Of a DNA stretch of 64,000 nt, positions 56,801-64,000 are shown piece by piece. A program made the position numbers and the translations under genes. The stretch comes from Nissolia schottii. Taxonomy: Eukaryota > Streptophyta > Magnoliopsida > Fabales > Fabaceae. The notes beneath the pieces are model-generated. The model had not been told where the DNA came from, ran no database searches, and saw only the letters and a program-made list of their open reading frames with translations. The stretch lies in the NCBI GenBank assembly GCA_003254905.1, contig QANU01109454.1:334309-398308 (forward strand), given 5' to 3'. Numbering within the stretch: the first letter of the stretch is position 1; each line of letters opens with the position of its first letter.

Positions 56801-58855
56801 ATATACATTTCAAACATAAATCACTTCACTCCAAAATCAATTATGACAACATCATTTCAGAATTTTGTCAAAAGACAAGTTTACAAGAACAGAACCAAAC
56901 ACCGTTGCACTATTAGGTTAAGAAAAAAAATTGACTTCATAAAACTAACGATTATAAAGCGGTGAACTGAGTTAAATCCAAATGATGTCACAAGTTCACT
57001 TACTAGTCAAAATGTATCACAAACATCGAGAACAGAAGAAATACATACGGTAACACTTTTGGTTTAAAAAAAATGAAAAGAGAAATTTGTTCATATACAA
57101 GAATTTCATGCAAATTCAATAATGTTTTAGTTCTTAAATAGTACTACACTCTTACACCCAAAGGGCTTCCACTCTTTCCAGTCAGTCCTCCATTTTTTTT
57201 AATTTCCAATAAGAGAGAAACTTAGGTATATCTTTGCCAGCTACAAACGTGGCAATTACCACTCTTGGGGCACCACTCCACAAGAAGCCCTAATCCCTAG
57301 GTTATTCACAAACCCTAAATTCACGGACCAGTACTCACCTGGAGAGGTGAGTAATTAAAGTAGAATCTTGCACAATTGAATTAAAGATGCAAAACCAACA
57401 AACGTGAGCCCCGCTGTACACATCAAATGGGGAAACAAACACATATATAGACAAGAGAGGCCACATCTTTGTTTTAAAAAGTCTTGTATTTCCAAAAAAA
57501 TAAATAAAAAAGAACCATATACTAGCTGAAAACATGTCAATATCAATCAGGAATACACAGGGAAGGGAATGAAATTAAACAAGATACAAACAAAAGTTCA
57601 TTCAAATGCACTAACACCGAGAACAATATCACATACATACATACATACATACATACATGCATGTATTCATGTACTACACTATACACTCCACCGTTGCTAG
57701 CTAGTAGCATTTGAAATTCTCCGAGTCTTGAACTAAGAGAAAGGCCAGAAAAACAAACACATCATTCAAAAAAGATAACGTCACCAAAACGTTACTAATA
57801 AATAAAGAATTTTAAAGCTGAAAAAGGAGAAAAAGTGGTTCTTCATCCACTTTAATTAATTTAAGAAACCAACTCCTTTCCTCCTCAACCCTAACGCACA
57901 CAAACAAAAAAGGAACCTACTTCTTTGAGACATAAAAATCTGAAGATTAATAATAATCTGTTGTAGAAAAACTAGAGAGAGAGAGAGAGGAAGTGATCAC
58001 CAAAGTCCGAGGGAGAAGAAAGTGTGAGGTTCTTGAGCTGAGACTCGATCCTGTGAAGGAAGAGCATGGCTTCCTTCAATGGCTTTGAGAGCTCTTGCTC
58101 GTACTTGGTGAGCATCTCGCAGTAGGCCTCCATGAACTGATCCAACGCCGGATCTTCGCCGATGCAGGCTGATCCGGCGGTGTTGCCTGCCATCGCCGCC
58201 GCTTCGTCCAACCTTGCCACCACTTCGGGCGGTGCTCCAACCTGCAGCTAGGTCGTAATAAACACCATTATTATCATGATATATGATCGTCACTTTCCAG
58301 CATGTGGTTAGATCAACTGTCTTGTACTGTTGAAAGGGTTTTGACTCCCCACAGTTCACAGATAGAAAAGGTGCGTGGGTGGAGAAGTCACATATTAAGG
58401 CACATCATTTTCAACTAGCACAGTGCTACTTTTTGAGTCCAAAATTGATTTTGTGTTGCGATTCTGACCTTTTGACAGTTGACGTAAGCAGCGAGGAGAC
58501 GGCGATAGTGAGGATGGGCCATGATCTTGGCCTTGACGGCTGAAGAGGACGAAGAAGAAGAAGAAGAGCTTCCATCGCTGTCCATGAAATAATAGCCTAA
58601 GCCAGCGGTGTTGTGGAGCATGTTTGGATCGTGATCAGTGGGACTGGGAAGGAAGAGACAGTTTGTGGTTGCATTAGGGGTTGGATGATGATGATGATGA
58701 TGGTGATGATGAGATTGAGGAGTGAGTAAAGGCAGCATCATCATAGGGCATAGGGCACTATTACCAGTGCTGCTGTTGTTGTTGTTGTTGTTGTTGTTAT
58801 TATTATCATCATCTCCAAACGACATGAAAAGATGAGAGAAGCCACCGCCCTCCAT
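53878..58855 (-). CDS. STM: class I KNOX homeobox protein, SHOOT MERISTEMLESS-like
   Basis: Four exons: 58855-58469, 58241-58001, 55105-54864 (or from 55108), 54081-53878; 357-358 aa. The N-terminal part has poly-Asn, poly-His and poly-Ser runs. KNOX1 starts at [19 protein letters not shown] and KNOX2 covers [18 protein letters not shown]. Then come the ELK domain ([20 protein letters not shown]) and a TALE homeodomain with the PYP insertion and [10 protein letters not shown]. The C-terminus ([19 protein letters not shown]) resembles STM of Arabidopsis, as does [18 protein letters not shown]. This nuclear transcription factor keeps shoot meristem cells undifferentiated. The intron between the KNOX2 and ELK exons is 2.9 kb and carries a MITE. 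It is probably one of several duplicated STM genes in the genome. Confidence 0.94.
56621..56909. mobile_element. MITE in the large KNOX intron
   Basis: The left end (TGCATGTTTGGATTCTTGTT) and the reverse complement of the right end (TGCAACGGTGTTTGGTTCTG) share the 'GTTTGG' terminal motif of hAT- or Tourist-like MITEs. About 290 bp, no coding capacity. Target duplication not clear. Confidence 0.55.
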
Positions 58856-58937
58856 CTCACTACCTTCTGTGGAGGGGGCGGGGTCAGGGAGTCTCCGGGT
58901 TTTATGGTAGAGGTAACAAACAGGTGAAGCAGCTAGC

Positions 58938-58959
58938 TAGAGAGAGAGAGAGAGAGAGA
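58938..58959. repeat. (GA)n tract in the KNOX 5' leader
   Basis: CT repeat on the coding strand, about 85-105 bp upstream of the start codon, likely in the 5' UTR. Confidence 0.85.
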
Positions 58960-60300
58960 TTTTCTTTGGAAAATGGGTTGCTGCCTGCCTCTCACTCAAG
59001 ACGCAGCACAGCACAGCACAGCACACGCGGGGTTATACAGAGAAATGAAGGATGAAATGGAACTTGAGTTACGAAGGCGCCTTTTACCTTCCCAATGACA
59101 CTGCCATACACAGTGGAGAGAGGAGAGCAAACAAGTTACCTAATACTACCCTTCTCTCTTTCACGGCAATCCCCTCCTCCACTCATTTATTATTCTCTCT
59201 CCCTCCCCCGCCCCCCCAAAAAAAAACCCCATCCTAAAACAAAAACTGTTTATAATGCTTTTTAAAGATTTATTAAATAGAAAACAAGAAAAATTAAGTG
59301 TCACTCATGAGTTAGCTCTTTCAAATACTGCTTTTCTTATAATTCAGCAATAAACAAGTAATAATTTATATATATATATATATATATTGAAATATGTTTC
59401 AGGTTTTCAAAATTTATAAAATAAGAGAAAAATTAGAAGAATAATTAATATGATTTAAACAAAATTATAAAAGTAATCACTCTTAAATTTTGAGTTAAAA
59501 AAAGAGAATTAAAGGTATTAGTATTCAAAATAAAATGTGAATTCTTAGATGTTGAGTTAAAAATGAGTATTAGAAGTGTTAGTATTTAAAATAAATTGTG
59601 GAGATTATTAATCTTCACAACAAAGTTGTGAAGATTAACAAAATATATACACGCATACACACTACTATTTATTTGGCATAACTTTAGGGGTTTATTAATA
59701 TTAATTTCATGAGACCCAACGCAGCCCTATGGTTTCTTGCTTCCTTTGCTTCAACTGTTTCTTGTTATTTAGTCCCAAAATAGATATTTTTTGTATTACA
59801 AACAGTACTATGCCCGTTTTAATTTCCCTCATTGAGAATCTCAATTACTTTAATTGATCTTATGTTGAACTATACATAATGATTTGCATAGTCTATCTAA
59901 TCGGATATTATTATCATTACTATTACCATAGAGAGAAAGCGCTTGTGCAGGTTAGTAGTAGTAATAATAATAACTAAATAAAGGTTGTAAAAGTTTGTGG
60001 GACACTCCGAATGTCGTCTCTTCCTCTCTAATAAAGTGACATAGGTTTCTTCCTTTCTATAAAACCCTCATCCATATCCATATATCCATGACCATAATAA
60101 AAGGCCATGGCTAGAGTGAGAGTAGCATCACTTCCGGTAAAATACCGTAGTGAAAGCAGCTCCCGTCTGGCTACGTACATATTGTCGCTTCCCATTGCCC
60201 CCCTCTACTCGCTTTTTAAGTACTTTTCTCATTTCCTCTTTCTTATGGTTTTTTTTTCTCTTTACATTTTTATAGCCTTTAGTACGATTTGTATACTAAA
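58960..60300. other. KNOX promoter region and AT-rich spacer
   Basis: Upstream DNA of the KNOX gene on the minus strand. Short open frames on the plus strand (59052, 60107) have no recognisable features and look like chance. Confidence 0.5.
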
Positions 60301-60485
60301 ATGGAGTTAAAATACAAATTTATAATTGTATGAATCTCAAATCGTCACAGGATGTGATAATTTTAGACATTTTAAAAAAAAGTTTAGAATCGTCATAAGG
60401 TGTGGCGATTTCAAACATTTTTTTTTAAAAAATAAAAATTTTAGAGTCTGAAATCGTCACAGGATGTAACGATTTTAGACACAGA
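60301..60485. repeat. dispersed repeat with hairpin modules, locus 2
   Basis: Three consecutive modules. The clearest has arms GTCTGAAATCGT (60446-60457) and ACGATTTTAGAC (60469-60480) with an 11-nt loop, one mismatch in the stem. The earlier two (about 60334-60368 and 60389-60418) have weaker arms. Same design as 45925-45959. Confidence 0.75.
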
Positions 60486-61161
60486 CTCATATAAATGTAA
60501 TTTTTTTCATGTACCATATTATGAAATATAAATCTTTTTAGGAGAGTATATATGTAATAAATCTTTTTTTTATGGGAGATTTGAATTAACAATATAATAC
60601 CCATACTTCATAATTTGTGAAAATATAACTAATGTCTCTTTGATGTTTGGATTACATTACACTCATACTTTTGTATCTCTAACTTCTGTAATGTAAGCAT
60701 AATGAATGAAAGACTTCGTTTATTGAACTTGCACTTGTTTTCTTTTAGAAAAAAATACAAATTACTCATCTTCCTTAATTAATTAAAAGACCATTCAGTA
60801 ACTTTTTTTTTTCACATAACTTACATGTACGAAATGACTTTTTGTAGCAATTGTTAGCATTCTCATGTTCTTCGTCGTCATATGGGGGGATGGGGTTGCA
60901 CCAGTTGGTAGGGAAAATAGATACCGTGGTTTTAGAATAATGATTAAATTTTTGGTATTTTAAAATTTTAAAATATTTGTCAATTTTAAATATTAAGGTG
61001 TGGTAATTTTACTTTTCAATATTTCTCTTAATTTAATATTAATGATTACATAAATAAGAAAAAGTAGAATATTAGTTACATTAGTTAAATTGAAAAGTAA
61101 AATTTCGTTCACTAGACATATTTGTGCTATATTATCAAGATTACTTTGTGTATTAATGTTA

Positions 61162-61205
<44 letters not shown>

Positions 61206-62159
61206 ATATATGGAAAAACTATTGAGTGTCCTCTGGTTATATGGTGATGATTATGCATATCCATCCATCCATGATATGGATATTAGCAGTGCAGCGTGGA
61301 GGCTAGTACCTAGCTAGGTCTAGGAATCTCCATGGTTCATCTATCAGTGAATCAAATGAAAGACCGTTTCAGGCTGCTCTGTTTTTCTGGCTACATTTGC
61401 ATCTTTATTCTTATTGCAGCCAGCCACGATTCAAAAACTTAACATAAATAGTTTGTATCTTGTAACTTCAAATGGACATTTTGCTTGCTTCTAATATACA
61501 TATAGATTATTTAATTTTGATTTAAAAGATTTTTTTTTAGCTGTATTGTATGTGAGACTATTGAAGTTAGACATGAATTAAGAATGTCACGTAAAAGAAT
61601 CTCTTTTCCAAAAATTGAACCAAAGTTCTCTCTTGGGATTGTGGTGTCTCTACTACACCAATGGCCACATAGGGAAAAAAAGGGGAAAATTTCTAACTTT
61701 GTCTTTATAGATTTTTACTCAATTAACTTTGTCTTTAATAAAAAATTTAAATCAAAATTATTCTTGTAAAATGTAAAAATCAGTCACATTAGTTACTCTA
61801 TCATTTTTTTTAATGATATGACATATAATTATGTAAAAAAATCTTCACTCAAAATTGTATGTAAAATACAAAAATTAGAGACTTCACTTTAGTCTCTGGT
61901 ATGTGTTACTCCAACTATTTCCATTAAGGGAAGTGAGAAGAGAAATAACTTGATTGATCACTTTTACATATTATATGGATGATTTTGGTCAATTTTTTTT
62001 TATTAAGGGCAACATTAACTAAAGTAAGAATCTATAGTAATAAATTAGTGATTTAAAAAAAAATTGCTTAGTATTAAATTTTATTTAGTTGATAATAATA
62101 TTTCATAAATTAAAAAAAATGTCTAAATAGCAAATAATACATTGTTGTACCGATGAGCA
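60486..62159. other. gene-poor region
   Basis: AT-rich with a (TA)n run at 61165-61193. No supported coding region. Confidence 0.55.
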
Positions 62160-62509
62160 TGTAGATCATTTAGCAGCCACAATATACCAACCTTGTTAAC
62201 ACTTGCTATAATAAGTCAGCTTGATCCATTTAACTCTTGAGCCTAATGAGTTAGGTTAAGCTGACCAGTTTAATAGTATGTGTGTGTGTATATATATATT
62301 AATAACAATATTGTATATAAAAAAAATTATATTAACATCACTTAACTTGAATAAGTAATTTTTTTATTATTAATATTTATATATATATAAAAAAATTGGG
62401 TTCATCAATTGGGTTGAGTTTGAAACTCGACCACCTGACACATGAACCTATGAAGCCTCGGATTCATCAAGTTTTACTCAATTATCCGACTAATTGATCC
62501 AACTTGACC
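62160..62509. repeat. dispersed repeat of the 'ttgggttgagtttgaaactcgac' kind
   Basis: Higher-complexity stretch whose wording (gggttgagtttgaaactcgac...) is typical of a high-copy plant repeat. Class not identified. Confidence 0.35.
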
Positions 62510-63009
62510 TAAGGGAACATTTGATACAGTGTCTCTAAGATTATCTAAGATTATCAGGTAATTTAGATTACTTTTTAGAAATATTATCATTTGCTAAATT
62601 GTTAATAATGTTACATTGTTGTATTTGATATGTATAGGTCATGTAACTAATAATTTATATTAACTTGTTTGATATATAAAAAAGATTGCGATGTAATATA
62701 CATTATTATTATTATTATTATTTTGTTATTAATTATTTCTATTTTTTATTATAACTATTTTTATTATTACAATTTTTAATTTATTATTTATTATTTATTA
62801 TTTATTATTTTTATTATTATTTAGGATTATGTAGAGGTGGTAATCAAAATAAACACCTCTCATTGAGGTCATATTATCATTTTGAAGGTAATATGGATTA
62901 CTTGAATATTGTCACACCAAACAAGTCAACGTGAATTACTAAATAATTTAATTAAAGTCAAATTACTGGTAATTTAGATAAATTACCTCATACCACCAAA
63001 CGTCTCTTA
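62510..63009. mobile_element. 500-bp MITE-like element
   Basis: The left end TAAGGGAACATTTGATACAG and the reverse complement of the right end TTAAGAGACGTTTGGTGG are related. Inverted inner phrases (GGTAATTTAGATTAC left, GGTAATTTAGATAAATTACC right) support a foldback element. It contains an expanded ATT/TTA-rich core (62703-62820). Confidence 0.6.
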
Positions 63010-64000
63010 AATGACTTTGGGTCAGTTGATTTTGTCGAATTCGTCAAGTCGATCAATTTGCTGTACACTTTTAGTGTGATATTTTTAGTATTAAATTCTT
63101 TCATTGTGTGTAACATGTATGGGTCTACCTCTTCGTCTAATAGGAGTTTTTTTTTGCTCGATCTTGTATGAAAAGGTTTTAATGAGGTTCATCCAGTATG
63201 AATTGAGTTTTGTTGTGTGTTGATGAGTAAATTTTTTTTAATGAGTAATCTTTCATTTGCTTGCCCTTGTTTAGATTTAATTCATATAATGAAATCTTGG
63301 AGGAAAAAGAAACATGTTAAGGCTTTGAAAACCCCAAATTATGCATGGATTAATCATAGAATATCCTCTACATATCGTTAATGATTATCATGGGTGAAGT
63401 TGTGCCACCGTCCTCTCATGCCACACACCGGGGGGGACGGTGGCAACCTGTCAAGACATCCCATCAAAGCGTGGGTGCGGTGCGGTGCGGTGGCAAGCGT
63501 GGCATCAACATTAATTCCCATTCAAAACTGAAATCAATACTTGATTTTGTTGTTATGGAACATCTACGACAGCTTCCTTATGTTAAGGCTTTAAAAATCT
63601 ATTGATGAACGGGTTGCACACTGAAGTGATGAGACTAGTTTAATTAAATTCCCATCTCTCATCTGTGCCACTGACTAACTTAAACCTGCCCTCGCATGCA
63701 AGAGATTTAGGTAGTGTTTGGTTGAGTAAAAAATGGAAGAGGAGAAGAGAAATTGAAAAGAAAGAAATTATCTCTCTTATTTAGATGTAAAAGGAGGGCG
63801 GAATAAAAGAATAAATAGTGTAAAAAAATATATAAAACTCATCAAATTTTTTTTCTTTTACAAGTGAGTGAAAAATAGAAGGAAATGGTAATTTTGTTAC
63901 TAGTTTTAATATTATTTTTACTAATTTGTGGTTGAAATAATTGTTTATAATGATTCAAGAATAAAATTATCATTTAATATCATTGTCCACATATTTTCTT
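63010..64000. other. gene-poor end of window
   Basis: No supported gene. The phrase 'aggtagtgtttggttgag' at about 63710 looks like the left end of another MITE whose right end would lie outside the window. Confidence 0.4.

Noticed and set aside
58415-58855. Poly-Asn, poly-His and poly-Ser runs as a sign of a false gene
   Set aside because: The same exon continues into a clear KNOX1 domain; homopolymer runs are common in KNOX N-termini.

Overview
The window looks like nuclear DNA of a legume, most likely soybean (Glycine) or a close relative. The reasons are plant-type introns (AT-rich, GT..AG), a plastid RbcX, a plant LysM receptor kinase with a YAQ-type activation region, a class I KNOX gene, plant defensins, and dense AT-rich intergenic DNA with plant transposons. 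There is no bacterial, phage or CRISPR-like content. All exon structures were worked out by hand from splice signals, reading-frame continuity and recalled family sequences. No search was run.

Layout. 0.7-6.9 kb (minus): an 11-exon LysM receptor-like kinase of the CERK1/NFR1 (LYK) type, with a tRNA-derived SINE in intron 1. 8.6-9.7 kb (plus): chloroplast Rubisco chaperone RbcX1, six exons including a 17-nt micro-exon. 10.6-15.6 kb (minus): malonyl-CoA decarboxylase, convergent with RbcX1, with a 170-bp Mutator-type MITE in an intron. 16.3-17.0 kb: assembly gap. 18.3-29.7 kb: a cluster of four defensin-like genes. One is inverted and broken by a single-base frameshift; three are intact. They lie in duplicated segments interrupted by a 5'-truncated Ty1/copia remnant, LTR-like DNA, and a 2-kb non-autonomous Mutator-like element that carries a tandem array. 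29.7-39.6 kb: gene-poor DNA, including a decayed LTR-retroelement region with a nested SINE. 40.2-45.4 kb (plus): a 16-exon STRUBBELIG-family LRR receptor pseudokinase preceded by an upstream ORF. 47.9-51.7 kb (minus): mitochondrial ribosomal protein uL4m, eight exons. 53.9-58.9 kb (minus): a SHOOT MERISTEMLESS-like KNOX1 homeobox gene with a 2.9-kb intron. 59-64 kb: gene-poor DNA with hairpin modules and MITE-like elements.

How the genes relate. This is ordinary eukaryotic linkage, not an operon. Two receptor kinases (LysM, SRF) act at the plasma membrane. RbcX1 acts in the plastid, uL4m in the mitochondrion, and malonyl-CoA decarboxylase in an organelle or the cytosol. The defensin-like proteins are secreted, and the KNOX protein acts in meristem nuclei. 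The RbcX1-MCD neighbourhood resembles the recalled Arabidopsis pair At4g04330/At4g04320.

The most notable unexplained structure is a transposon family with members at 17.0, 25.1-27.1 and 39.6 kb. Its termini are related, its target-site duplications are 9 bp, and its internal sequence is shared but expanded into about 4.5 tandem units in the long copy. Also notable are a conserved hairpin module (12-nt arms, 11-nt loop) at two distant loci and the history of the defensin cluster.
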